The translations under genes and the position numbers were made by a program. The notes under the pieces were generated by a model. That model saw only the letters and a list, made by a program, of their open reading frames with translations, was not told where the DNA came from and ran no database searches. From assembly GCA_030077755.1 (NCBI GenBank), contig JAQJZZ010000010.1, positions 4,030,001-4,094,000 of the forward strand: a DNA stretch of 64,000 nucleotides, read 5' to 3'. Origin of the DNA: Filosporella fistucella (taxonomy: Eukaryota > Ascomycota > Leotiomycetes > Helotiales). Positions 9,313 through 21,945 of the stretch are shown here, piece by piece. Positions within the stretch are counted from its first letter, which is position 1. Each line of letters opens with the position of its first letter.

Positions 9313-12300
9313 TTATTCTTCCTCATCCTCATCCTCATCGTCTTCGTCCATTCCTTCAGCAACATTCACCATGAAACTCGGATCCTGATCAACACCAGCA
9401 TAACTGTCACTCATCAGGAGCAACTTCAACTCGTGCTTGCCGGGGGTCGGCACAGTGTATTCGAGGCGTAAGTTCAATGATCTTCCAATTGTGATCCGCT
9501 TGATTGCCAGTAGTGTTTTAGTGCTTTCCTCGCCAACAACCAGCCACCAATTTTCCATCTTCTTGACAGGGTAGAAAGGTGCATGAACTGTAGTATCCAC
9601 CTCAGGTGACTCGTCATCCTCATCCAGTTCTCTCGTCATTCTGACTTTGATGTAAGCAGGTGAGCCTGCCGTAATCTCCTCTGGGTCCTCCAAGTCGAAT
9701 TCGAGAGCAATATCTGGATATTTTGAATTTGTGAAATTAGCTGCCTGTGCTAATTGAGATTGCGAAAGCCCAAGTCGCTTTATCAACGCCTCATAATTAG
9801 GGTTCTCAGACGGGTCCATGGCATCCATGAATTCACTGATATCTTTGACTCTGCAGGACAATTGTTAGCACTTAACTCCACAAATTATATGATAGTACAT
9901 ACCCAAAATCGTTGGCAGCCTTGATGACTTCTGGCGTGAAGTGAGGAATTTGTTTTAATGGGCTATCACGATCCCACATTGCCTGGACGACCATTTGCGA
10001 CATTTCCATAGCATTGACAGCGTTCAAATGTCCATCAGAGGACAATACATCAACAGTAGCGCTGAGAAGCCCTAAAACTTTCGTCAAAATGATCTCTTGA
10101 TCCTTAGCGAGGTCAATAGGTAGCTGCATCCTGGAGAAATGAGCTTGAAGGAGGACGAAAGCCTTGAAATGAGGTGAATCATAACTTGGCTGAGCCATCT
10201 TGACGGGAATTCGATCGTAAATCCGTCGTAGTAGACTGTCTTCATGCCGCCTGATTTGTACAGACTCAAATTCCGTTGCCGAAGTAACGATCTCGAGAAT
10301 GCCCTTGAGCTTCGTACGTCCACTCAATGACAATAAAAATGTCTGCATGGTGATGTACGAGATGTTGTAATATGCGGCAATCATAGCAGCATTCAGCGGT
10401 GTCACAGAATCATCCTCTTCATCCAGGTCGATGATTTTAGTCTCAGCTAGATCTTTCAATGTTGTCTCAACTAGTTCTGACAAGTGCGCGCTGAGCCCCT
10501 CATGGGAGGTATCCGTAAGACTGTAGTAGCTGGGATTTGCAAGAAGACGACGATAGAAGTATGTGAATGTCGTCCAATTAATGGCATCGTCGGCAGATTC
10601 TATCATCTTCGTACTGATTTCAGAAACGAATGCATCGTGCAAGTAAACCTGAAGATGGCTTTCTATTGGTAAAGCTTCGTTCAAAAACTTCTTGTAATAT
10701 TCACGTTTGACAGCAGGAACCATCAACACGCCCTTGCTGATTTTGTCTTTTAGAGGCCGTGACGCCTTGCCAAACATTTGTAGAACTTCGCTGAGAGGAT
10801 AGTCGACATAGCGATGCTCACGACCTTCGTAATATTGACTGCCCATCACGATTACGAGATGTGCAGTACAGTCTAGCTCCCAACAGACGTCACGCGAAGC
10901 AACCATGACCTGGATCGCGCCATTGTCGTACAGATGCTTTACAATCCTCTTGTCGCTAGTACTAAGAGCTTCGTGATAGTATCCTATACCGTGTGACAGA
11001 GCCTCAGCGAGTGCTTCTTCGTCGATCCGTTCGAGAAGTGGTTTCATCTGGTCAACATCGGCATGAAGGAACTGGTCTTCATCGTCGTTTGCTAAACATG
11101 CTGCCAGCAGATCTCTAGTAGTTGCGCGAGCCTGTTTTCTGCTCGGAACAAACACAAGGGCAGGCTTGTCTGAGGACATCTCACGGATAGAGAGGTACGC
11201 TGGCTTGGCCATTGCCAGCATAAGAGATGGGAAATGTGGGATCGTAAATGATTGTATATGTAACTCCAAAGAACGGACATGTGGGCTGAAGTTATATATG
11301 TTATGCTTTTTGGCATCAATCCATTCTCCGATATCTCGGGCATTGGCAAGTGACACACTAAGGCCAATGATTCGCAATGGGTTTTGTGTCTGTGAGCGGA
11401 TATAGTGCATACGAGAAACAATAATCTCATAAACAAATCCCGTCTGGCCACCCAACATGTGCAATTCATCAGCGATAAAGAGCTGGACGTTTTGGACATT
11501 CTTACGTCGCTGCCACTGCCTAGACAGCACATCCCACTGGGCAGGAGTTGCAAGGATGAGATCGCCTCTCTCGAGCAGCTTAAGGTCGGTTGTGGTTTCA
11601 CCTGACAATTTGGATATTACCTTACCACCACGCAGGTTAGAGAGCCGACTTGTCCAGTCTTGGTAGCGAAGATCAACGAGCTCCTGGAAAGGTGCAATAT
11701 AAACCGCACGCCTAGCATCTGGCTTCGACCAATGATGAAGCAAAGCAAATTCGGCGCACACGGTCTTGCCACTACCAGTGGGAGCACCAATGAAGATGTT
11801 GTCGTCTGTCGAGTAGAGAGACTTAAAAGTCTGAGTTTGGATTTTATTGAAGTGATCCCATTCAGGATACAGAGCCCTAAAGTCTTCAGTCTTGAACGCT
11901 GCAACTGGAACTGGTTGCAGATCGAGAAGCTGCGTGTGAGGAGGAAATTTCTCTGGGAGGATGAGCTTCTGGAAGGAGACTGCGAGTTTTGTCTCTGAAT
12001 GCATCCATCTATCAGACACCACCGTGACGAAATAATGGGGTGGCATCGGCTCAGTAATCGGCACGGTAAATTCAACAATATGCTCATTCATTTCCGCCTC
12101 CGCAAAATCTTTTCGAAGAATGAATTGGTCGTGAAACAAGATATCCTCTCCATCGCAATCCTCTGCAATGATCCAAAAGCTTTCAGCGGTACCATGAATC
12201 TCGTCATCCCATTCAAACTTCGGGGTGATTGTCAATTCTACTCGAAGCATAGATCTTGTCATCGGTTGCACTTGGGCCTGCACTTCGACTCGTGGGAACT

Positions 12301-15300
12301 TGGAGACGAAATTGCACACAGTCCTACCAGCTTTAGGCAATCCAAGAAGCTCCCCCATTCTTGGGGGGTCGAGGTCGAAGTAGCTCGCCCACGGAACATC
12401 AATCCTCTCTGCTTTTTGTATGATGTCTCTTGAACAGCCGGGGAACTGACGAAGTGGTGTCATAGTAGGCCACATCCGTTTCTCGGCCATTTTGCACAAC
12501 TCTAATGCAGTCTTTGCAACAGATGACCAACCCTTTTTGAGAGTGATCTCGAAAATGGCACGGAGGATACGTCCAGCAGATTGCGTGACATATACAAGAT
12601 CTGCCATTAAAGCCAAACCTTCAAGCTTCAGTCGCGATATGTATGCCTGGAGTAATACATTGATCTTCGCATGTGGTTCTTCGATGCTTTCCTTGACGGG
12701 TATAGGAACACGGCCTAGCAGCTTAGCTAATTCCAGCTTCTCATCTTGTCGAACAGGAATGTACTTGAACTCATCGCTGAGAGCAAAAACACGGAATAGT
12801 TCGATTGGGGTGATTGAAGGCTGGATATGGTGATTATAGGTTAACATGGAACTATGGGTGATGTAGTAGTGTGATGCAATTCGGCCAAGTTCCGTCGCTT
12901 GCAGTTTTCCAGTCTTCTTATCATACTTGATTAAATTAGACTTCTCGAGAACAGTAGCAGCAGAGTGAATCAGATCAACGCGCTTTTGTTCAAGAGCATC
13001 GTCGTCTTCGTAATCGGCGCCAACACTATACAATCCCGGAGAGCGAAGCATACGAACGAAGAGATATGTGTAACCGAGCCATTCAACGCCTTCATCGCGG
13101 CTACGAACGTTGCCCAGAACGACCTCTGCGTTGAGGTTATCTACCAGTCGACTGACAAACTGACTCTCTATGGGCAATTGTTGGTTCAGCAGAGAGAGAT
13201 AGTACTGCATCTCGGTTTGGGTAGTGATGATTATGCCTTCTCCATAAGTATCATACTGAGGTCGGCCAGCGCGACCTAGCATTTGGAGAACATCTTGAGG
13301 ACTCAGCTCAACCCAGCTTCCCTTTTCTGGCGAATAAACCTGTGTTCCTTTGATAATGACAGTATGTGCCGGCAAATTCACACCCCAAGCCAGCGTAGCT
13401 GTACACACAAGTACTTGAATCTCACCGCCACTGAAAAGCTCCTCGACTGACGTTCTATCTGACCTACTCATACCAGCATGATGAATACCAAAGCCATACG
13501 GGAGCAGATCTTTCAATTCTCTGTCATTGATTGCCTCGGCTTCAGTATTCAGGACCTCTCTAATTCCAGCATCGCTCCGCAATATCTGGCCGATGGTTTC
13601 CATCTCCAAAGCTTTGTCTCGGATGTACCTGGCAGTTTTGGAAGTCTCTTTACGTGAGTGCACGAAGATGATCATTTGGTTGCGATTCGTCCCGACGTGT
13701 TCAAGCACCTTTGTATAGGTTACATCATTCATCGTTTTCAATTGCTTGATGGCTTTCTTCTCGGTAATCCCAACAAACTCCTGTCGAAGAGGGCAGGGGC
13801 GGTATGATCCATCAAAGTGGAACATGCCTTTGGTTGGATCAACACGTAAGAAACTGGCTACGTCGCGGTAGTTCGGAAGAGTGGCAGAGAGGCCAACAAG
13901 ACGGACAGGATCACCGGTCTGCTCCATCTTTCTGATGGTTCGACTGACGATGCTCTCCAACACTGGTCCACGGTCATCGTGCAAAAGATGAATCTCGTCA
14001 ATGATAATCAAGCGTACAAGGTTAGTATAGCTCAGGTCTGTAGCTTTTCTTGTGATGACATCCCACTTCTCTGGTGTAGTGACGATGATCTGAGTGTCAG
14101 CAATTTGTTGCTTTGTGAGTTGTCGATCTCCAGTCAACTCGGAGACTTGGATCCCATATGGCTTAAGTCGGTTCCCAAAGTTCCCAACTTGTTCTTGAAC
14201 AAGAGCCTTTAGAGGGGCGATGTAGACAATTTTGAAAGCATCCAAATTGATCTCGCCGGTCTCAGGATTGCGATTCTTGCCAATTTCTCGTAGAATAGTC
14301 AACATGCCAACATTTGTTTTACCACTTCCGGTAGGAGCACAAATCAGCATATTACCATCGTCATTGAAAGCTTGCGGAAAACATTTCGACTGTATTTTGT
14401 TGAGTTTTGTTGATGAACTGAAAGGTACACGAGCCCATTCTGGCATTTCAGTGACCGGTATATCACGATCACTTGGGTCGTTCCGTTTTTTGGGTGCTGG
14501 CACATGAATCTCTTCGTAACCTTTGAAGGCGCGCTTGGTAGAGCCTTCCGGTAGTTTGACTTTCGGGTTTGTCATGAGATGGTTCCCTTGATCGAAAACA
14601 AGGTTTTCTAGGTTGATCAACTTCTGGGGCTGTAAGCCTCCAACAAGGCCACCATCAACGTTGCCTTGAGGTTTACTCTCCATGTTTTTATAAGCAGCTG
14701 GGACATCAATATCCATCTTGATCTCTAGCTTTCGCTTTTTTGAGCTATCACCTGGGGCTACACCTCTCAGCTCGTCAAGGATCCATCGAAGACCCTCAGA
14801 AGCTATTTCTCGTTCGATGACGCCACGTGCTTCTGCATCTTCGGCTCTAGCTAGGCGGGTAAGCCAAACAACTTTGTCTCGATTCGCAATCAGCTTGTGT
14901 ACAAGTTCGTTGTGTTCCCAATCGAATAATTCTGTGAGGTCGTTTTCGATCTCTCGAAGAGGTCTCTCTTCGCCACCTTCTTCCTCTGCTGCACCTGACA
15001 GGATGTGAAGGGCTTCTTTAGTTTTGACTTGTTGAATATGAGCATCTGCATAGATGGCACCAATCTGTCTCTGAAGCCAATATGCGTCAATATCACGAGC
15101 GGGTATGACGCTCTTGGATTTATCCTTTCCGGAAGCTGTCATCCCAGAGTCAATGATCATCGCCTCCTCTTCAGGGAGTTCATGAGACTCTTCATCTTTG
15201 TCATCCGCAGCACCACCCGCAGTCGCAACTTCATCTGCGCCTGGGCGATCCTCAATGTCGCCCTCATCCTCCGATGATTCGTCTCTTACTTCATTAACCA

Positions 15301-16030
15301 TCTCCTGACCATCTTCGTCTTCCGAGTTATCATCGAATACCACGGCGACACCTTGGCGATCATCAATCTCGGCCCCATCTGCTGCGCCAATTTCTCCGTC
15401 TCCCATCACTTCGTCCTCATCTTGCGCCTCATAATCCGTAATTTTCTTTCCGAGATTAACCAATTCATTGAACTGCTTAGGGCTCAATGATGCGCCAAGT
15501 AGATCATCGATCTCCTTCTTCTTGTCGAAATCCTTCATGTCATCATCTTTGAGATATTCCAAAACAGCATCTGCGGCGCTTCGAACAATTTCGTGGGAAA
15601 CGTCTCCCAGATTATTTGCCACGGTGGTCAATATCAGATCATATGTCGCCCGCGTCGCAGAGGTCCGTGGTCGATAAACTATGCCCTCGACCAACGCATC
15701 TGCCGCAGACAAGATACCGGTTCCTCGAAGTTGCGCCGGCTCTCCACGCTTTCGTTTCCGTTGTTCACGCTCCAAAACATCTTGCCCGTCCTGTAATCCA
15801 CCTCGCTCTACATCTGGCAGGCCGTACGCCTTCTTCTTTTGCTTTGGGGCATCTTCACGGGCATTTCGGCTTCCCATATCCCGGATAGATAATTTTCCTG
15901 CAAGTGATTCTGGATCTCCAGTTACTTCATCTTGGCGCCTCGTAATGAATCGCTTATCCGCCTGGAGTACTAAGTTACTCATTGCTGAGTACTTGTACTG
16001 GCTCACATCCTGCTGCTTAGGGTCGGCCAT
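9313..16030 (-). CDS. BRR2: U5 snRNP helicase Brr2
   Basis: Two exons, 16030-9903 and 9850-9313, give 2221 residues, the normal size for Brr2. The 52-base intron (GTATGT donor, CTAAC branch, CCTGCAG acceptor) joins NDFG to VKDISEF. After an acidic N-terminal region there are two Ski2-like helicase cassettes, each followed by Sec63-type domains. The first cassette has an intact Walker A (APTGSGKT, about residues 560-570), DEIH near 678, GLSATLPNY and QMLGRAGRP. The second has APTGSGKT near 1417, but DELH near 1520, GLSVSLANA instead of an SAT motif, and QMFGKASRP; this matches the known catalytically weak C-terminal cassette. The last exon encodes the final Sec63 FN3-like domain and an acidic tail. 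Brr2 unwinds U4/U6 during spliceosome activation in the nucleus. Confidence 0.97.
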
Positions 16031-16573
16031 GGTGTATGTTCTGGGATTGAATTTTGGTGCAATGAGAGGTTACTGATGCCTTGATGCCAGATCAGTGGCG
16101 CAAGAGTAGTAGAACCGGTAGCATAAAGAAGAAGACAATTGGCAAGTTCAGCCTTTAGAACACATCAGGGAAGAGAACGCGACAGAAGCTTTCCAGAAGT
16201 AAAGACAATATTTTGGCTCGTCGGGGAATCGAAAAGCTAGAGTAAGGTTTGGTAGCGCTGAGGCTAGCGGCCGCTCGGAGGGTTTTTGAGTATGAGCCTC
16301 AGCCTCATTGATATCAAACTAACAATTCGGTATCCACCAAAACTGTTTCCACAAAGTTACCTCTATTTAAATCGAATCCGCGACGAACTTACCCTGCATG
16401 TCTTTCAAGTTCCTGCACGAGCTCGAGTACAAATGTTTGAGGTCTGAATCGTTCAAACGGTCACGTTATCTCGTTCATCCAGACGCGCCTCAAATTGCCA
16501 GTAGTACATATGCGGTTGTTGTAAGAGCTAGCGGCAAACGTTAGCAACTCATTGTCAAAGGGAAATATCCTAA
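16031..16573. promoter_or_regulatory. divergent promoter region, BRR2 / coiled-coil gene
   Basis: The 543 bases lie between the start codons of two divergent genes and presumably contain both promoters. A NotI-like GCGGCCGC word occurs near 16267. No specific regulator site is identified. Confidence 0.45.
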
Positions 16574-18055
16574 ATGGACACACTCCAACTCCCTGATGCC
16601 TTTACAGAAGCTCAGCGCTCTCTCGCGCCATATATCAGGCATAGGCAAGAGGCCACCCAGATCCGCCGCGTCCTTACATCATTTCTCGAGTCTCACATTA
16701 ACTTAGACAAAGGAGTTGCTGTGAACCGACCTTTGTCCTTGGTCGACCGTATATGCAATTCTGATGGAGTGCCTAGCGGATTCAGAGGACTCCAGAAAGA
16801 GTATATTCGATCAGTTAGAGACAATTTAAGGGCGAGGGATGAATTCACCAAACTCTGCAGAGAGCATCACGCCGGGACTGAAGATTCGGCGACTCAAGTA
16901 CTCCTTCATCAAGACACTATCAGCTCTTCCCTTGAATCTTATATTGACTTGGTCAAACAGAGACAGAAACATGATCGGTTACGGGTAATTCAGGACTACT
17001 GTGATGCAATGTGTCAAAAGCCTGCTGCATCTTTAGAGCATCTCGATCCCAAGATGGTGCTAAAGGACGTTGAGACATTGCCCAAGGTACCTTCGGATGT
17101 AATCGGACAGCCGAATACATTTCAAGCAGCTGGGGCAGAGCTGAAAACCCTTGTGGACCTTCTGGAGAAATCTGTCCTTCGTGCGAAAATGCTTCTAAAG
17201 AGGGAGCAAAATCTTCTCGCCAAAGTCAAAGCTGAAGGTATCAAACCTTTCTCCGGCCGGCCGAGCAGACTGCAGGCTCTAGGGTTGACACGCAATGCAC
17301 TGATCAACTGGATTGAAGGGGAGATGGATAAAGCCGGGGATGGAGAAACTGAAGTTGATCAGAATTCTCAAATGCGTGATGAAAGGGGCAAACACTACAT
17401 TGACCTCCATCTGGAGATGATACAAAAGCAATATTCTCGGTACATCAAAGCTCGACAGAGCTTGATCATAGCTTCATTTACACACCTCGACCGACGAACT
17501 ACATTAGAAGCTGAGCAAGACAGTTCCCCAACAATAGCTGAGAATTTTAGCCCCTCGAGTTGCGCCAGTATCCTGTATCCTTACCTGGAGGATGTGACCG
17601 CGATTGCAAATGAACAGAAATCCATAATACAGCAGAAGTCACACCTGTCAATCAGTCTTGCGAAGCAGCTCAAGGAGGCTAGTCAGGGTCTCGATCGACT
17701 CGCCGAGGAGAGTCACCTCCTCCCGGCATACCCGATGTCAAATATCCCATCCAAGCGAAATGGTGTTGATACTTCAGTCTCCTTTGGTGATGAGATTTCA
17801 AATCACGAGAGACCAGACTCGTCTCGCCGCGCTTTGGCATGGACCTTTGCTGCCGGAGCCGCCGGGAGAAACAATGAAGATGCTATTACAGCAAAGTTGG
17901 AGCAGGGTAGCAATGCTATTGACGAGGTGAGGGGGGTTTTACTGGAGATCCAAAATCTGATAGGGGATGGAGGTTTGGAAGCAGATGGGTCGACAAAATC
18001 TGTGGACACTTGGTCTGGGTTGGAAGGCAATCTGGGAGTTATTGACAACTTATAG
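16574..18055 (+). CDS. hypothetical coiled-coil protein, 493 residues
   Basis: An uninterrupted frame from ATG 16574 to TAG 18055. The protein is helical and rich in Glu, Lys, Gln and Leu with long heptad-like stretches, for example LESYIDLVKQRQKHDRLRVI, the segment around LLEKSVLRAKMLLKREQNLL, and YIDLHLEMIQKQYSRYIKAR. It has no signal peptide, membrane segment or catalytic motif that I can see. I do not recognise the family. Its composition and length would suit a structural subunit such as an augmin, kinetochore or spindle-pole protein, but that is only a guess. Codon use and the absence of stops make it a confident gene. It lies head-to-head with BRR2 and tail-to-head with FRS2. Confidence 0.8.
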   Translation: MDTLQLPDAFTEAQRSLAPYIRHRQEATQIRRVLTSFLESHINLDKGVAVNRPLSLVDRICNSDGVPSGFRGLQKEYIRSVRDNLRARDEFTKLCREHHAGTEDSATQVLLHQDTISSSLESYIDLVKQRQKHDRLRVIQDYCDAMCQKPAASLEHLDPKMVLKDVETLPKVPSDVIGQPNTFQAAGAELKTLVDLLEKSVLRAKMLLKREQNLLAKVKAEGIKPFSGRPSRLQALGLTRNALINWIEGEMDKAGDGETEVDQNSQMRDERGKHYIDLHLEMIQKQYSRYIKARQSLIIASFTHLDRRTTLEAEQDSSPTIAENFSPSSCASILYPYLEDVTAIANEQKSIIQQKSHLSISLAKQLKEASQGLDRLAEESHLLPAYPMSNIPSKRNGVDTSVSFGDEISNHERPDSSRRALAWTFAAGAAGRNNEDAITAKLEQGSNAIDEVRGVLLEIQNLIGDGGLEADGSTKSVDTWSGLEGNLGVIDNL

Positions 18056-18401
18056 CTTCTCCGTGGGTATGGTACGGATGCCGTTCGTATATTGGCATTT
18101 TAGTGAACACGAATTTGGGACATATTCCCTATAGTGAAAACTGCTTTCAAAATCACAGCCTACTAGATCATCTTAATTCGATAAACACCTGCACTCTCTG
18201 TAGATTAGCCAACCCTCAGAAACTTGACTAGGCGGGAACCCCGCGATATTGTTGTGGCCTAAGGCTTGCCAAGATTATCCCACCTCCAGCCTCAGCCTGA
18301 TACGTCGCCAAATTCTGAGCGAACAAAATATTCTGTGAGTCAACATATGTCGAACTGAGACCTTGCGCAGCTTTTGTAAAGTGCGCGCAGCTCACACAAT
18401 C
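18056..18401. other. intergenic upstream of FRS2
   Basis: The 346 bases hold the 3' flank of the coiled-coil gene and the FRS2 promoter. A frame open from 18363 reads into the FRS2 start, but the family-like protein begins at 18402. No RNA gene is seen. Confidence 0.45.
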
Positions 18402-20235
18402 ATGGCAAATATTCAAGCTACTCAGCATGGCGATTTGCCTTCCGAAATCCTACAAGTTCTTTCAAGAACTGAACCCATTCTCTCTTCAGAAGCATTTCCG
18501 TCCTCGAAATCCGCGGATGTCAAAAGCGCTTTGGATCGTCTAGCTTCCCGTTCCATGGTCATTTATGAAACGATCGACAGAGAAGAGGCAATTCTAGAAC
18601 CGGAGGCGGTGGAGATTGAAGCCAATGGTAGTCATGAAGCCCGCGTTTTTGAAGCCTTACAGAAAGCTGTGGACGGCCTTACAATTTCGGAGCTCGAAGG
18701 GGTGATTGGTGACAGGAACGTTGTGAAGGTTGGCCAGGGTAAAGCTTTCAAGTCAAAATGGATCACTAAGGGCGAGGGTGGTCGATTAGTAGCCTCTGTA
18801 AGGTCAGCATGCTCTTAATCAAGGTCTAGTATTAATTACATGCAGGCAAAAACGATACAGGACGTAACCAGGGAGCAGTTGCAGGTTATCCAACAGACAC
18901 GAACACATCCCGATGCCAAGGTCATTACAGATTTGAGAAAGCGTAAGCTTGTTAAGATGCAGAAGGTGATCAGCTACAAAATCCAGAAGGGTCCAAAGTT
19001 TGCCTTAGAGATTGCGAAGGAGGAAACAGACTTGACGGCTGATATGATTGCTTCGTAAGTGGCTCTGTACTGGTATCACACAATACTAATGACAGTAGTG
19101 GGGCTTGGAAAACTGCCGCCTTCAAGCCGTATAACTTCAAATCCCTTGGGGCAGATCAGAACGCAGGCGCTCTACATCCTTTGAACAAAGTTCGACACGA
19201 GTTCCGTCAAATATTTTTCGAAATGGGCTTTGAGGAAATGCCGACCAACCGGTTCGTTGAGACTGGATTCTGGAATTTCGACGCTCTGTTTGTCCCACAA
19301 CAACATCCTGCCAGAGATCTCCAAGATACCTTCTATATTTCTGACCCTAAAGTGGCAGATAAACCTCATGCAGAGACCGAGGATGACAAGGCTGACTACG
19401 GGGCATACTGGAAGAACGTCCAAGAAGTTCATCAAGAAGGGAAGTACGGCTCAATTGGCTACAGATATCCCTGGGCAGAAGATGAATCTTTACGACTAGT
19501 ACTTCGAACTCATACTACAGCCATATCTACTGCCATGCTTCACAAGCTAGCGTCGAAGAAGGGGCCGGATGGAAGACCCCCCCCTGCCCGTTACTTCTCT
19601 ATCGACCGTGTATTTCGTAACGAAACTGTCGATGCTACTCATCTTGCCGAGTTTCACCAAGTGGAGGGTGTCATTGCAGACTATGGCTTGTCCCTTGGTG
19701 GTCTGATGGAATTTATGCAAATTTTCTTTGAAAAAATGGGTATTGAGGATCTTCGTTTCAAACCTGCATACAACCCATACACCGAGCCAAGCATGGAGAT
19801 TTTCAGTTTCCACAAGGGTTTGAATAAGCTTGTCGAAATTGGGAATAGTGGTATGTTCAGACCAGAGATGTTGGAGTCGATGGGGCTGCCTAAGGATATG
19901 CGAGTCTTCGGCTGGGGATTGTCCCTCGAAAGACCTACGATGATCAAATATAAGGTGAGTAGCCATGAAGAGTCATTGAAAGGCGCTATCTGACCTAGTA
20001 ACAGGTGAACAACATTCGTGAGCTCCTCGGACACAAAGTAGATCGTAAGTTACTGTTTTTCTTTTCTGCCGGGGTACTTGTCTGTGGTGCATTGCGCGTG
20101 TGGGGGTTTTGACCTTTACAAGTCCTTTCGGCGCAGTGGATGAATGACTTCAGCCTACATAGATACAGAGCTAACGAATTTTCAATAGTGGCTTTCATTG
20201 AGAGAAACCCTGCCGTCAGACTAGAGAAGACATAG
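18402..20235 (+). CDS. FRS2: cytosolic phenylalanyl-tRNA synthetase alpha subunit
   Basis: Five exons (18402-18797, 18846-19054, 19099-19954, 20005-20044, 20189-20235) give 515 residues, close to yeast Frs2. The N-terminal winged-helix-like region (residues 1-190) carries tRNA-binding features. The class II core follows: [21 protein letters not shown] (motif 1 region), [20 protein letters not shown] near residues 372-391 (motif 2) and [14 protein letters not shown] near 472 (motif 3). The short 40-base fourth exon encodes [13 protein letters not shown] and the last exon ends [15 protein letters not shown]. The enzyme charges tRNA-Phe as an alpha2-beta2 heterotetramer with the beta subunit, which is not encoded here. 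The ATG at 18402 starts immediately before the conserved N-terminus. Confidence 0.96.
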
Positions 20236-21067
20236 ATTACCAAAAAGTACAGGGCTCCAGTGCTCATGATCGCTAGGTTTTGCTAGTACAAACAGGTCTT
20301 CAGCCATGTCACATTACCTTGTTGCCGTGAAGCCCAAACTTGTGCATACAGCTATCCCGAAAGGAGCTACCCCAGTGATTGAGCCTGCCTTGGTGACTGA
20401 GCATTATTCAATACTTTATGAAGCGAAAGTATATATGATCTTTATATTGAATACCCTTGCAACCGAATGCTACGACCATAATATGCCCATTCAATAATCG
20501 AAAGAACTGCAATGTCAAGAGTGATATTCAAGGATTGGAGAGAGACTCATATGAAGGAAGATCAAATGGCTGCCAGAGCTGAAGCCTGCTCTCATTTCAA
20601 GATTTCAGGACGCAGAGGAGCTATATCGCCACAGAAAGGCAGTGAATGAATGGTGAGGCCGCTGGTCCAAGGTAGCTGCAAGATATCGACAGCTATACAG
20701 GTGGTGTTAGTATAAGATGGCCAAGTACTCATACATTCAAATACGAGGCCATCGTATTATTCACTTTAGCCTATAGCGTGCTCAACTATGGAAGGAGGAG
20801 AATGAGAAGGGAGAACTGTCCGGAGACAGAAACAAAGATCTCTGTTAAAGAAATAATAGACCAACAACACTTTGCAGCTTTGAAAATACCAAAGCACCTA
20901 GTCAGTATTGAAGATAAGATTGATTTGTATCCCTCTATGCCAGTTCTAGGAGGCAATTGAAAATTCTAGAACATGGGATAAAGCATCCATAGTCAACTTC
21001 ATAGTCCAGCTATGCAAAAATAAATTCTCTCTAAAAGTAAAATACCACCCATTTGTACATTTCTCGT
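20236..21067. other. intergenic downstream of FRS2
   Basis: AT-rich, with only short open frames. It contains the FRS2 3' flank and the 3' flank of the minus-strand tRNA-Arg gene. No further gene is recognised. Confidence 0.45.
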
Positions 21068-21139
21068 CACTCTACATGGGATTCGAACCCATAGCCTCGG
21101 GATTAGAAGTCCCGCGCGCTACCATTGCGCCAGCAGAGC
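21068..21139 (-). tRNA. tRNA-Arg (anticodon UCU)
   Basis: The minus strand folds into a complete 72-base cloverleaf without an intron. The acceptor stem GCTCTGC pairs with GTAGAGT (two G-U pairs), the D-stem GCGC with GCGC, the anticodon stem CGGGA with TCCCG around loop CTTCTAA, and the T-stem ATGGG with CCCAT around TTCGAAT. The anticodon is TCT, reading AGA. The internal A and B boxes (TGGCGCAATGG and GGTTCGAATCC) serve as the polymerase III promoter. Confidence 0.95.
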
Positions 21140-21945
21140 TGTTTTGGGCCAGTCGGAGGACTCCGGTAATGCCAGTGTGCTTTATTTCAATTGATAAACT
21201 CGCTGAACAATTTGCACATTTTCACAGGCGAAACAAGCGGACCCCCTTCATGATCGCGAGCCCGACATACTGCCATGTTCCAGTTTATTTTGATTTGTTC
21301 TCTTGGAACTTAGCTTTGAGAGAGTCCTTTCAGCAAGGATTACCTAGCTGCATCCTATTGTCAGAAAATTCAAACATGCTTACGGCAAGTCGCCCCACAC
21401 AGGGGGCTCTGTATGGACAGTAGGTCTCAGCTCTCCTCGTTTGAAGAGCAGGCCTGAAGAGACTGCTATTGGGCTGAGGGCGTATTATGGCAGGCTACTG
21501 ATCCACTACAGACGCTGGTAGATGTATTGTATTTTCAAGTCACGGCTTCTTGGCATTTCAGCAAGCCAGCAGCCAGCCACCCCGGAGTTCGCGCCCAATT
21601 TATAGGTGATTTAATACATAGGTAGAGTCGGGCTACAATCTAGAACATTAGGCAGCTCATATATTCTTATTAAAATAATGAAGAGAGCTTCAAGAACAGA
21701 TCCGTATGCCAGCTTTTCAAATATGGCTGTCAAGTAAAGCATCTTCCAAAGGTGAGCAGAGGAAAACAAATCAACATATCTTGAATAATAAAACGCAAAT
21801 ATTGATATATGTCCATCATAAGCCTAGAGTTGGAATTACTTTTGTAAGATTTTGTTTCCTCCAACCAAGGTTTGATGTGCGAAGAGTTAAAGGAGGAGTC
21901 AACGCCAGAGAATAGATAGCAGGCATAATAGCCAGAGATATGTAT
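21140..21945. other. intergenic between tRNA-Arg and CPA2
   Basis: Upstream flank of the tRNA gene and 3' flank of CPA2. AT-rich with short open frames only; nothing recognised. Confidence 0.45.
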
